A DNA stretch of 44,689 nucleotides from Hypsibius dujardini. Its lineage: Eukaryota > Tardigrada > Eutardigrada > Parachela > Hypsibiidae. The stretch lies in NCBI GenBank assembly GCA_001579985.1, contig LRSR01002351.1, positions 1-44,689 of the forward strand. The letters are read 5' to 3'. The position numbers and the translations under genes are program-made. The notes beneath the pieces are model-generated. The model did not search any database. It saw only the letters and a program-made list of their open reading frames with translations, and was not told where the DNA came from. This document shows positions 1 to 11,457 of the stretch, piece after piece (positions within the stretch are counted from its first letter, which is position 1; each line of letters starts with the position of its first letter).

Positions 1-47
<47 letters not shown>

Positions 48-54
48 CGACAGA
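1..54. repeat. (GACA)n tetranucleotide microsatellite
   Basis: About twelve uninterrupted copies of GACA open the window, followed by a short degenerate tail. The tract lies in the intron just upstream of the first visible exon of the FBXO30/40-like gene, whose acceptor AG is at 93-94. It is the reverse complement of the (CTGT)n tracts found in later introns of the same gene. Confidence 0.95.
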
Positions 55-94
55 AGACTAAGTGGGTTCTATACTTATTTGCTGAATTTTTTAG

Positions 95-1952
95 TGGCTT
101 AACGTCGGAGGACGACTTCAGCTGGTCGGACACGCCATGGCAGAAGCGCCGAAATCCCCCCGGTCTCTCACGGAGCCTTTGCTCGAAGTTATACCAGGCC
201 AGTCGGCAGACAACGGAAACGCTCAAAGTGGCGCTCCAGATGATAACGGAAGGTCACGATAACAGCGACGATGAACGGTTGCGAGAGGTGGAAAGTAATA
301 ATGGGGACTCGATTGATGATCAAGCCCCCTCAGAATTTGGTGATTCCACTGTGGGTTCGGATAAAGCAGTCTATGCTTTGGAGTTCTCGATAACATGTAC
401 GCAGATCTTCGTGCCTGCCTACATTTGCATGTCTGTGTGTATGCCCTGTCTGTCTGTCTGTCTGTCCGTTTGTTTGTCTATCTGTCTATCTGTCTCACTG
501 TCTTTCTGTCTCTCTGTTTTGTCTCTCTGTCTATGTGTCTGTTTGTCTCGTCTCTTTGTCTAGCTGAATGTTTGTCTGTCTGATTGATTACTAATAGAAT
601 TCTTTGTAGCACAAGCTATGGAAGAAGGTGACGACGTGACGCTGGCAACCGCCGAAGAATTTACCAGCTCTGTTGTGCCACCAGCGCCTCCTGCTCATGC
701 TGCCATTGCACTCGGTGTTAATGTCGTGGTCGAATCAATCACGCGGTAAGCCACTCCCTATTTTCCTTAATTTTGATTTTCGACCCGCCGTTTCACAAAT
801 CCTCGTGGCTAATATTTCTCATAGATATCAGACGAAGCCGAAGTCCATGCTAACCTTTGTGTGCGGTCAGTCTTTCCGGCGGAGTGAATATGCCGCCCAT
901 TACAGGAACGTCCACAGCGAAATTCAAGGCGGCCTTACGTGGTTGGTTATTTGTCTAGCCTTGATATTTTTTTTATCTGCAAATATTCATGTGGGAAGAT
1001 ATTTATAATTTTTTATTCTTTACAGGATAGAACAGCGGTGCCCACTAGCACAATACGGGTGTCCCTTCTCGCACCGACGAGTCTATCCCGGACAACCGAA
1101 AAACGCGGCGTTGATTCATTCGACGGATTTGCAAAGCTTTGGCGTGCATCACGTCGACGACCCGGCTCATCTCCCACACAACGCCGAGGAGGATTATCTT
1201 TCGCAAATGCCGGAGGAGATTCTGTTACGCATTGGCCACTTTCTCGACGGTAATGAGCATCTTAGACCTCTCCTATTTCTTTGTCTGTCTGTCTGTCTGT
1301 CTATCGGTCTGTCTCTCTATCTGTTTGTCTGCCTGCCTGCCTGCCGGTGGTCTGATCGTGCGTGGTTGTCCTTTGTCTGTTTGTGGTCCAGCAATATGTG
1401 ATTATCTTATTCACAGGATTCGCTCTGAACAACTTCTCCCGAGTGAGTCGGCGACTTCGCTTCTCGTGCCTCTCTCTCTTGGAAGAGAAAGGCATGGTCC
1501 ACCAAGAGTGGAACAAAATTGGACGTGGTCGTTGGAGAATTGAATTCCAGGTAAGACTTTGGATTCCCACGTCCTATTTGGTTGCTTAAGCTTGGGCCTC
1601 CGTCTTCGAGAACAGGCATAATGAGCTGATGATTCAAATTATCTTTGCCCTTTTTGTGTGTTAGCGGTGGATGTTCAGTACCGCCTTCGACGAGGTCGTT
1701 CAGTGGAAGCTCAATTCTCGATCGGTCGGCGAGCACCTTCGATGTTGTCCGTTCTTCCATCGCGTCCGGCACCTATCGCCCATTCAACTTCCGGCATTGG
1801 CAGAGTCTGACACATGTGCGAGCGAACAAATGCTAGCCAAACTGACGGAGCACTCCAAAAAGTTCTCCGGTGATGGGGACGAAGTGATCCAGTTGACCGA
1901 CTGGCGACCTTCAAAAACTTCCGTTTCATGTGATACTCCTAGTCTGCCTTAG
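95..1952 (+). CDS. FBXO30: F-box / TRAF-type zinc finger protein, FBXO30/FBXO40-like (3' part)
   Basis: This is the C-terminal ~400 residues of an F-box protein, a likely substrate receptor of an SCF ubiquitin ligase. Six exons join in phase: 95-396, 610-745, 825-941, 1026-1249, 1417-1550 and 1665-1952 (stop TAG 1950-1952). Exon 825-941 encodes FVCGQSFRRSEYAAHYRNVH and continues into IQGGL, the signature that in FBXO30/40 precedes WIEQRCPLAQYGC; here that motif starts the 1026 exon. The F-box follows as LSQMPEEILLRIGHFLDG, split by an intron, then FALNNFSRVSRRLR and LLEEKGMVHQEW. The last exon has RWMFSTAFDEVVQWKL, matching the conserved post-F-box region of this family, and then a Ser/Thr-rich tail. 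The N-terminal zinc finger region lies upstream of the window. The acidic segment of the first visible exon is less conserved. Choice between FBXO30 and FBXO40 is not possible; invertebrates usually have one co-orthologue. The frame and exon joins are well supported; the gene symbol is by family resemblance only. Confidence 0.85.
440..590. repeat. (CTGT)n-rich intronic repeat
   Basis: A degenerate run of CTGT/TTGT/CTAT units fills most of the 397-609 intron of the FBXO30/40-like gene. Apparent ORFs here are Ser/Cys/Leu/Val-rich translations of the repeat and are not genes. Confidence 0.9.
1276..1350. repeat. (CTGT)n-rich intronic repeat
   Basis: A second CTGT/CTGC tract lies in the 1250-1416 intron of the same gene. 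It has the same orientation as the 440-590 tract and is opposite to the (GACA)n tract at the left end of the window. Confidence 0.88.
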
Positions 1953-3523
1953 TCTACTGCAACTCAGCTGGTTTTTTTATACATGTATCTTTACTTTTTG
2001 GTTCGTGTTCCCTGGTCTTTTTCTAAATTTGACCTGCCAAAGGCTTGCTTGATTGCTTGGAGGTTTTTTTTACGTAATACACTGTAAGAGCCTTTTGCCC
2101 TTACGTCGCAATCTTTTTTTCATAAATGTTTTTAAGAAGCAAGTCGTTAAGTGATTTCTGTTTCGAGAAAACAGTGTAGTTGACAGTCTTCATAATTGTA
2201 CATTACACACTATCACTGACTAGAAAAAAAGTATACTATTATTTTTTTGTCGAAAATAATTTCTAACGACCGGTTCCTAAAAACGGCGTCTCAAATTATG
2301 GTCGAAATATATTACAAATACAAATGTATTTTACTATTTTAAATCTCATGGAGGGTCTGGCATAACTTGGCGGGATGATTTTCAGAGGTGGAAGGCAAAA
2401 TGACTCCGCTTTATGTTTTTCTAATAGAAATAATGTTCGGAATTTATTTCGTCAGTCAAGCTCGGAAAGCTGTTTTTTGGCAGAATTTCGTAATTGAGAA
2501 AACAATGGAGGACTCCATTTTTCATGATTTTCACTGTAAAAACTTCTGTTTTTGGAAAGGATCCATTTTAAAGAATTTTGGCCCTTTCCCTCTCAAAACT
2601 TCTATTCAAATCGATTGGCATTAGCAGCATCTGTTTTGGAAATCAGGGGACAGAGCTATGTGCCATTCTCAAGATTGACACGAAACTTCCGAGCGATATT
2701 CCAGAAAGGACGCCTAGCTCCGACCCCTGACCTCTAACGAAATGTGAAATTCTGCCGAAAAAATTAGAGCCTGATTGAAAATTGTCGTGATTATAGCTGT
2801 ATGAGAAAAAGATTAATTTGCGTTCTATCTCTGAAAATCGATCCTGTAGTAAGCGGGAAACTCATGAGAAAGCATAAAGAGTAAAAATGAAAGTTTTTCT
2901 GAAAATAGAATCTTTTTGTGACAGTCTCCACGATAATGGCCAGCAGGTCCTCCTCTGGCCTTGATGGAACACCGACGTCTCCGTGGATTTGTACGCGCAG
3001 CACTGTTCTCTTGAGCAAGATTGTAAGTCAAACAGTGGGGCAATTTGTCATGTCAGCCATTTATTGGAGACTCCCGGTCTATCTCCCAGGTTGCGGAAAG
3101 ATTAGATTGCGCAGCAAGCGTTAGAATTATTATTCCGAAGAAAGTACGGAGCGACTCGTCGGGTGGAACTCACTGGCCATCGCGTACTCGACTAGCATTG
3201 TGTCTGTAGTACAGTGCATGCACTTAGTCCTCCGATACAGCCAACAATGCCATTGTGAAGCCCCAGAGTCCAGTTCCTAACTTCTTGAGTTTATTTGATA
3301 TGGAGTGCGGAGTACAAGTTCCCTCTTCTGACGTACACATGTATTGACGCCAAAAGGTAGTACTGACGCGTGATGATTACATTCGAGTCTTTTCAGCAGC
3401 ACACTGGCATATAAAATTGGGGAAAATTTACGACTGAACTGTACATAACTTATCCATAGTCTTGTTTCAAATGCTCTCCATTGTTTGAGCGTCTTGCGTT
3501 TATCTTTCCAGGCTTTGAAAGTG
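1953..3523. other. Intergenic region with one palindromic MITE-like repeat copy
   Basis: The spacer lies between the FBXO30/40-like gene and the first protease gene. It is AT-rich and has no supported coding exon. Around 2606-2740 it contains a copy of an interspersed palindromic repeat (see the MITE family). A polypyrimidine tract followed by CAG at 3505-3511 sits just before the protease start codon and could be the acceptor of a 5' UTR intron. I see no convincing promoter motif. Confidence 0.6.
2606..2740. repeat. Palindromic MITE-like repeat, copy 1
   Basis: The left half reads AAATCGATTGGCATTAGCAG and is followed by GGGGACAGAGCTATG. The right half has CGCCTAGCTCCGACCCCTGA, which is close to the reverse complement of the left inner block. 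The same order of blocks recurs in introns and spacers at about 7010, 7868, 26440, 31078, 33985 and 40618. The true ends are blurred by divergence. Confidence 0.65.
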
Positions 3524-3672
3524 ATGGACTATTCAGGAAGCATCCTGTGTTGTTTTGGTCTTATTCTTTCCTCCGGGATATGCAGTAAGGCGGAAAACCC
3601 TTTTATCCGCTCTTTTTATATAATTACATTATTTAGTATTATGTTATACGTTATTATTTTATTAATTATCAT

Positions 3673-3727
<55 letters not shown>

Positions 3728-6700
3728 GTTATTATTATATATATTGTTATTTTATTTATTGTTATGTTATTTATTATTATTATGTGTGTTATTTTTTATC
3801 ATTTGAGGCTGTTTTACTGTTTATTGTTCGCTAGACGCTCTTCCTCCGAATTCCGCGGAATTAGCGATCATTACTGAAGCAAGAGCAACAACATGCCAAC
3901 CGAGTGAATTGGAATGCGATGACGGTAATGGCTGTTATGTCGCCAGTGCGGGGTGCGACGGAAAAGAGGATTGCGCGGACAAATCGGACGAGAAGAAGTC
4001 CTACTGCCAGCCGACATGCGGAGTGTCCTACTTCCCCATCGCTCCGGGACGAGGGAACTTTGAAAAAATTACCGGAGGTATGTTTTCACAGCGTTCGTCG
4101 TTGGCAGCAAATTTGCGATTATTTTAAGCTCCACGTCTTTTTTTGCCAGGTGTCGTGGCCATAAAAAACTCACTTCCCGTAAGTCTAATTGCTTGGTTGT
4201 AAATCATCTGCACGGAAGTGTTACAACCTATTAATATTAATACTGTTATTATTATTTTTGATATTTTTCTCATTATTACTATTATTATTATTATTATTAT
4301 TACAGTCTATTTTTATTTACAGTGGCAAGCGGCACTTTTTCAACCGTATCCTGCGGGTTTGGGTCATCCCCCGGTAAGGTTTTAAACATAATGTAAATCT
4401 CTTGTACTACCTAGTTCAGCATGTGGGCCTTTGGGCGCAAATCTAGTATTACTAAGCTTGCTGAAAAAGACGGAAAAGATCGCCAAATACTGAGCGTCAA
4501 TCTGAAACGTACTTCTCTCTTTTGCTATAATTATTTAGGATCGCAAGTATCAGTTCTGCGGAGGGACTATTATCAAAGACAGGTAAACACCGGTTTCGAA
4601 CCCGACCCTCAGGTGCTATTGTAACTCACGAGAAATAATTTTCAAAGCAAAACTTGAGTCGTTTAAAAAAAAAATCTAAGTGATCTTACCATTAATTTTA
4701 ATTTTTAGTAAAATTTAAGAGTTCCTCAAGCATGCAAGATACCCAGACATTTTGAAGTTGAACTGTGAATGGGATTAGTACAAACATGTCAAGGACTATC
4801 AATTAGACCACACCGATAAAATTCATTTTGAACCACATCATACCAGAAATATGGGACTGTTTATAAATCATAGTTGTAATTGTAATTGTAATTGTGAAGT
4901 GATGCTAAATAATTATCCGCCTTGGTTTTCATTATGATAAGGATATAAAACTCTGGTCCTTGCACAAGCTTAGGTCATTCCTTCGAAAGACTGGTTTTTT
5001 AGGTGGATCTTGACGGCTGCTCATTGTCTCACCGCCGAGTAAGTTCCTCTGTTACATTTTTACTTTTTTTTGCCAAGAACTACAGTATATTTGACATGTG
5101 AAATTCTCGCTAAAGACAACTACCTAGTCGGGCTAATTGGCAACCCGACGTCCCCGTCAGCTTTCTCAGTCCGATCGGTTTGACGGTTCGGTTGGGGGCG
5201 TTTAACACCTCCAATGCCGCTGCTGTGGACCAGGCTATCGACATGGATGTGGAGACAGTTTACTGGTACTATATGCCCCCCCTGTCCAATCCATAATATG
5301 TCAAGCAAAATGTCATACGGATATTAGTATTAAACGATGGACGTGTTTTTGCAGTAATCCGCGATTCAATCTGAAAAAGTGGGTCGATTATGATTATTGT
5401 TTACTGAAACTGCGGAGCCGGATACCGTTCCGCAAGAATATCGGCCCGGCGTGTCTCCCCCTTCACGGCTCCGACGTGGTGGGTGGAACAAAATGCCTTG
5501 CTTCTGGTATGGAAGTCCAAATTTGTATCGGACAATTCCTGCGCCTTGTCTTTAGGAATGGAAAAAACTAATATTATCCGATTAATTAGTTTTCTTAGCC
5601 ACCTAAAAATTGGTTACTAAAGATTTTTATTCTAGTTTCTTTTAATAACTAAATATTTTAGTCTAGTTTTAGTCAGATTGAGTTAACGAATTTCATTTTT
5701 ATAAGTTTTTCTCAGTTAAATTCTTAATAACTACAATTTTCAGTTTGATTTTTTTGTCAACTAACAAACTAAATAAGAAAATAGTTACTAAAAGGTTTAG
5801 TTTAATTGTAGTTTAGCTTCTTTAGTTTAGTTTGGTTTTGTCATCTGTACTTGTGCTTCAATTTACGTTCAGAAAATTGTTTCTTGCTACTTGCCAGGCT
5901 GGGGATACACTGATAAAGATGAACAGAATACAACGGTGCTCCATCAAATCTTCCTCCCTGTCCTTGGTCGAGACTCCGCCTGCTTTCGTCCACCGTTTGC
6001 CTCGTAAGTACTTTACCGGAAAGGCTAAAATAGCATTTAGTTTTCGCTTAAAAGCTGTATTCAAAATTAAACTTTACTTTAGATTTATATAGCCAATTTT
6101 ATTGTAAATCTTTACCTAAAATGTCATATGATTTTGTTATTGCTCTGTTAGCGACGTATCAAAAGGAGGCACTTGTTAAGTACCTTGCTAAACATTATAT
6201 TTACATTCATACTAATAAAACCATCCAAATTTTGGAAGCATACAAAGCGGCAGTCGAAAAATCTGGTATTTAAATTGTGAGCATTGTACTTTTCGTCGAT
6301 TCCATAAAAAATTCTTCTCAGTCACAAAATGTCCGCTTTGTTTTGAGTCGCATCATGCTTTGCTTCCCTCATCATCCGATTAGGTCTATGTCTGAACGGA
6401 TGATATGCTCGGGAAACACAAATGGTATATACGTACAAGTCCGATCTGTATTTCAGTACCGGTGTAACTGTGTAAAAATGATCCACACGTCCTCGGGGTT
6501 GTGTTTGTGTAGGCGACCTCGTGCAGAATGGACTGAACCCTTTCCCGATAGGTGGCGTGTGTTTAGGAGATTCCGGCGGACCCTTGGCCTGTCAGAATCT
6601 AACTACCAGCCAGTGGACCGTCACCGGAATTGGCAGCTTCTCGACGCTTTGTCAACAGACCAGCACGTATAACGTAAATGTACGTATCAAAAGTTTATAA

Positions 6701-9700
6701 ATTTCCGTTGCGCAGTTTTAAGACGCATCAGCATTCGGAAATCTGAGCAACCATGTCTAACCAGGGATGATTTTCAACATCCACACTTAGAATCTACCCA
6801 TAATTTATCCATAATTTCTCTATGTTGTTTAATATTTTGAATATAATAATATATGTACTGTCGGCGTGGTTCCACAAATGTTTTGGCATTGTTTTAAATT
6901 TGCGAAAACGCTGGAAGAAAACATTTCCTTTGATATTCACTGTTAAAATTCAATTTTTTTATAATTTTTTTTTTTAAAAATATTTAATGCTATCCCAATT
7001 AAAATTCTATTTAAAATCGATTTGCATCAGCCGAATTTGTTTCGATGTCAAGGGGCGTAGCTTTAACATACTCCCGTAAGTGCATTCATAAATTTACGGC
7101 CCTCTGATATTGACAAGAATTTTGTCTGATGCGAATCGCTCCCAGATTACATTTTAGTTGGGATGGTGTCAAAATATGTTTAATGAAATTGGTCCTTAAA
7201 AATCGAATTTTTAAAGTGGAAATCAGAGAATGTGGATTCTTTCAGTGTTTTGGCAAATTTAAAAGTATGTCAACAAATTTTTGGGAATCACACCGACAAC
7301 ATTCGGCATGTATCGTGAATTATTTTAAATACCGCATTTCAAAAAATATAGCGAATAGATTCTATGTGCGGACGTTAAAAATCATCCCATGTAAGATCGT
7401 TGTTTCTTGGATCTTACACTAGGGGTATTCTGTTCTTCTAGGTTCATGCCAGGGTCGGTGCGGCAATTGACTGGATTGAAGGGATTGTTGCTAACGGAAC
7501 GTACAAATATCCCCCGTCGCCGGCCAGGTGTGCGACGAACGAACTGAAATGCGACGACGGCTATGGATGCTACGATGCCAGTGCGGGATGTGACGGAAAG
7601 GCTGACTGCACGGACAAATCAGATGAAAAGAAGGCCTACTGCCAGCCGGAATGTGGGAGGTCCCATTTCCCCATTGCCGGACAGCTTGAGAGCTTGGGCA
7701 AAATTACCGGAGGTACGTGTGTCATTTGGATATGTAGATTCCGCCCTAATTCTAGCGGACCCTTTTTCGGTCTCCTTCGTATTCCCGAAAACTGTAACTC
7801 TGTTTGAAGGTTGCAGCACGCTTATTGCAGTTTTCCGTACTTTGTTCACGTTTAGAATAAACATTTAGAATCGATTGGCGGTCAGCCGAATGTTTTTAGA
7901 GGTCAGGGGCCTTCCAGCGAAAGGCCAATCTTAGGAAATTACGTAAAAGCTCACAAGCACAGTGATTTTGAAAATGACGGCGACTATGAAATGAGAGTAG
8001 TTTTGAGAAGTTCAAATAGCTCTGCCCCGTGATTTGCCAAAAATTGTGCTGATGCCAATTGACTCCAGATGGAGTGCGAGATGGTAAAACGACAATGAAA
8101 GTATTTTTTATTAATTATATTTAGCTCCACCATATGGAAATACTGAGATACTACTGAGTACTGACTAACTTGGAGTCAGAAAAGAGGTGACAAAGCTTAG
8201 GCCTCGTACCGATACATTGCGGGTATAGGTTGCGAGATCACCGGCTCCAGATCAAAGTAAAACTTGATCCATACATATATAAATACACGTTCATCTGCAA
8301 GCTTAATGATTTGCCGTTACAACTGTTTTCTGACAAACAAATACGTTGGTGCACGTGAAATGTTTTGGTTAGTCTCTAAAATAGCTGAAAAGGATCGCTC
8401 CCTAGCACTGCAAAAAATTAGTATTTTTTTTAACAACACTTATTAATTTTTTAGGTACCAATGCCCTGAAGAACTCACTTCCTGTAAGTGTTTAGTCAGC
8501 TTAAAAACTATTATTACACGAGAGCTGCGCCTTGACATAATTGAGACTTGTGGTTTTCAGTGGCAAGCAGTACTCTTTGAACCATATCCTCCCAATTTTG
8601 GGTATCCCGCGGTGAGGTCTTCCTTATAATGTCAATGGGTTATCCCAGCATAGGTTGCTGTTAGATTATTCCATATTTCTGTTGTAGGATAGGAAACATA
8701 AGTTTTGCGGAGGAACAGTCATCAATGACAGGCAGGTTTCGTCTGTCTCATGGCCATCTACCGTACAATCACCCGTACAATCACATTGCATATTTTAATG
8801 TATTTTACCTATATTTTTTGTAGATGGGTTTTGACGGCCGCCCATTGTCTTAGCCTGTATGTTAGAAGCCGAAATATCGCTCCCTAGATTTCTCCAACCG
8901 CCAGAGATTATATATTTTCCTTCTCAGGGATCATCCAGAGCAAAGTGAATGGAAAGCCGACCCCATCAATACCTACAGGGATCCAGCTGGTTTGACCGTT
9001 CGACTGGGAGCGTACGACACATCGGTAACGGCCGCCGCGGACCAAGCCGTCGACATGGACCTGGAAGAAATTCATTGGTATGACAGAGACAGAGAGATAG
9101 AGATTATGAGTCAAGGTGTAACGGAAACCAAAACAAGAGATTCCAAATAATAATATTAACAATAGCATTTCTTCTGTTTAGTAACCCTCGATTCAGTCAA
9201 AAAAGTTGGACAGACTACGATTATTGCCTGTTGAAATTGAAGAGCAAGATTCCGTTTCGCAAGAATATCGGACCGGCATGCCTGCCTGCTCAAGGCTCGG
9301 ACGTAGCGGCAGGAACAAAATGCCTTGCATCTGGTACGCCTTAATACATTTTTCCAAATTTTAAGTTGAGATTAATTGAAGGGTGACCTTCACTGACACA
9401 GGTTGGGGATATATCGGCAAGGACCAACAGGAAACGACAGTGCTGCAGCAGATCTACCTCCCAATCCTCGGTCGCAACACTGACTGCCGACCCGAACTGT
9501 TCGGATCGTAAGTGTCCTACAATTTTAAGTTTCAACTACACTTTACATTTAAAATAATTTGATAAAAATTCTTTTATGACAGCCCGCTCTCTCTATATAT
9601 ATAGTCTACAAGACACTCGTAGTAGTGAAAGCCAGGAATAAATCATCTCACTAATATTACTAGTTTAAAATGAGCACAACCCAAAATATTTTGTATGTTT

Positions 9701-10478
9701 AGAAAACCTTTAAAACTTGCCCGAAATTCCTCCTTAATAAAAAAGGACCCGGCATGTCATGTACAGTATATACAGTATATTCACATTTTTATGAGTTGAT
9801 CAACTTACATTTACATCTGTTTTTCTATTTATTATTAGCCTTATGACCGAACAGATGCTGTGCTCTGGGACTAAGGACGGTATGTGATTACCACATGTCT
9901 TCTGGTTATTTTTTTAATTTATAAAAGCCTCTCCTCCTCTTGTAGGTGTGCTCACGGATCCGATCTCTATGAGCGGTATATGTCAGGGTGATTCGGGTGG
10001 TCCTCTGATCTGCAAAAATCCTTCCACCGAACAATGGGTCGTCTCGGGAGTCGCCAGCCTCACAACGCTCTGCGGAAAACAGAGCACATACAACCTCAAT
10101 GTAGGCATTTCAAGTGCAGTATCCATACATTTGAGATCACCTTTTTAAAAAGAGTCCTTAAAGTGGGTTATTAAGATATAAACGCCCAAAATTATACTGT
10201 TTCTGACAATAAAAAAATAATTTTGAAGATTGACAAATGAAGAAAATTGCAGACTAGTCCTGTCAATAACGACGACTCATCCTGATTTGAGGACTTTTCG
10301 TTGACAGGTCCACGCGAGGACGGGTTCCGCCATTGATTGGATAAACGGCATAATAGTCAACGGGACGTTTACCTACCCACCGGACCTCGAAAGGTCCCCT
10401 TCAGACCGGCTGACAGTTACGAGCGTCGTCTCGCTTTTCCTCATGTTCACTTGCAGTTTTCTGCTCTTTTCACAATAA
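3524..10478 (+). CDS. Secreted tandem LDLa-trypsin-like serine protease with two protease modules
   Basis: The product is a 754-residue polyprotease. Its 22 exons are 3524-3584, 3835-4077, 4150-4178, 4323-4373, 4539-4582, 5003-5038, 5128-5265, 5355-5506, 5898-6003, 6384-6424, 6513-6673, 7442-7712, 8455-8483, 8561-8611, 8688-8731, 8824-8856, 8928-9077, 9182-9333, 9402-9507, 9839-9879, 9946-10100 and 10308-10478; all phases agree. Order: signal peptide MDYSGSILCCFGLILSSGIC; LDLa 1 (~41-78, calcium-box CADKSDE); S1 domain 1 (activation K-ITGG at 98-102, His150 in LTAAHCL, Asp214 in DYDYCLLKL, Ser321 in GDSGGP); LDLa 2 (~384-421); S1 domain 2 (ITGG from 442, His493, Asp560, Ser663); then a hydrophobic final 20 residues ending FSQ, typical of a GPI-anchor signal. 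Residue 189 (chymotrypsin numbering, by alignment) is Gly in both domains, so trypsin-like specificity is not expected. Polyserase-like architecture is known, but I cannot name an orthologue. Intron 8732-8823 uses a GC donor. The membrane-anchor reading is inference; a free secreted form is possible. Confidence 0.85.
3640..3790. repeat. (ATT)n microsatellite in intron 1 of the tandem protease gene
   Basis: A long run of ATT/TTA triplets, with some ATTTT variants, fills most of the 3585-3834 intron. The Ile-rich ORF across it is a repeat artefact. Smaller ATT clusters occur in the 4179-4322 intron. Confidence 0.9.
5560..5870. repeat. Degenerate TTTAGTTT/AACTAAA-rich intronic repeat
   Basis: Most of intron 5507-5897 consists of imperfect repeats of the type TTTTAGTTT and ACTAAAT. 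A similar tract lies at about 14090-14350 in an intron of the neighbouring protease gene, with shorter echoes near 28040-28130 and 31195-31240. It may be a dispersed low-complexity or decayed transposon family. Confidence 0.5.
6950..7190. repeat. Palindromic MITE-like repeat, copy 2
   Basis: It lies in the 6674-7441 intron. The left block AAAATCGATTTGCATCAGCC and GGGGCGTAGCTTTAACAT are followed by the mirrored right block CTGATGCGAATCGCTCCCAG and TTGGGATGGTGTCAAAA. The block order matches the other copies. Confidence 0.6.
7866..8100. repeat. Palindromic MITE-like repeat, copy 3
   Basis: It lies in the 7713-8454 intron. Left block GAATCGATTGGCGGTCAGCC with GGTCAGGGGCCTTCCAG; right block GCTGATGCCAATTGACTCCA. 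The two ends are near reverse complements of each other. Confidence 0.6.
8732..8823 (+). other. GC-AG intron in the tandem protease gene
   Basis: The donor reads AG|GCAGGT and the acceptor TTGTAG|ATGG. Splicing here gives an Arg codon (AG+A) followed by WVLTAAHC, exactly matching the other two modules, which use GT donors at the homologous site. The GT eight bases into the exon end would put the reading frame wrong, so the GC donor is the supported one. Confidence 0.8.
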
Positions 10479-11457
10479 CTCAAAGCGGATGTGATACCCT
10501 GAGATCTCGTACCAAATTTCAAACTTCTGCTCAGCTGATATGGCTCTCTAAAGCACGCGTGTAACTGTTTTTTGGGCTGAATTTTTTTCGAGAATAATAT
10601 CCGAAAGGGGTCTTTGGAGAACAAGTGTCAGAGAAAAACCGTTTTTTTTCGGAGATTAAAAATCCGTCGACCAATCATTCCGTCCGTCCGCGTGCTCATC
10701 TTTCCGACAGGTGTCTGGTCGTCCGTCTATTCTTCCGCCAGTAAATCCGTTTGCCAGTAAATTCATTCGCCCATTTATCCGTCCGTTCGCCCGTCCGCTA
10801 GACCATCCGACCTTCTGTCCGTCCGTCTGTCCGTCCATCTGCCAATCCGTTCCTCCATCAGTTTTTCCATCCGCGTGTTCATCCTTTCACCCATTTTTCC
10901 GTTTATAAGTCCTTCCGTCAACCCAAAAATTAGTCGGCATGCCAGTCCTTCCACCCGTTCGTTTGCACGTCCTTTGGTTGACTTTTCTTCCATTCAGCCT
11001 GTTTCCTAGCAACTCCTTCGTCAGGACGATGTTGGTCTCACCGTCTACTTGACCGTTTAGTAAACAATGGTTATTCGACCCATGCGCACTCAGCCATCCA
11101 TTAAGTCCACTTTATTCACTCCTCGTTTCCGTCATTAAACCTTGAAACTATTCCTTGTACAGTATGCGAGGTGTAGATAATGTATCACGACCTGGAAAAT
11201 ATGCCTACGATAAGGCCGTTATAACGGTCCTTCTGCACTGTTCGAGTTTAAGAAAGAATAATCAAATATCTTTCCCACCACTCCTTTCATATTATTGTCA
11301 AAACAAAAACTCTTATCAAATTACGCGAGAATTAATATTTCGCGTCAAGAGGGCCATAACGGGTGCCATCTCGCATTAATATATACCAAGTGTCTAGGTA
11401 ACGGAAATGTTTCTGAACGATTCGGTCTGATCAAGTTTCCAGATTCCATTCAAATCA
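10479..11457. other. Intergenic spacer between the two protease genes, with CCGTC tetranucleotide repeats
   Basis: The spacer begins after the TAA stop of the first protease gene. From about 10676 to 10990 it is a degenerate CCGT/CCAT-type tetranucleotide satellite (CCGTCCGTCCG, CCGTTCGCCCG and so on), whose translations give Pro/Ser/Arg-rich artefact ORFs. I see no supported gene. The paralogue's own signal-peptide exon at its right end shows that the two proteases are separate genes. Confidence 0.7.

Noticed and set aside
3485-3877. 130-residue ORF with a long poly-Ile run
   Set aside because: Only its first part (from 3524) is the signal-peptide exon; the rest is the (ATT)n intron.
10656-10993. 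Pro/Ser- and Arg/Asp-rich ORFs on both strands
   Set aside because: They come from a degenerate CCGT tetranucleotide satellite between the two protease genes; no splice sites or domain.
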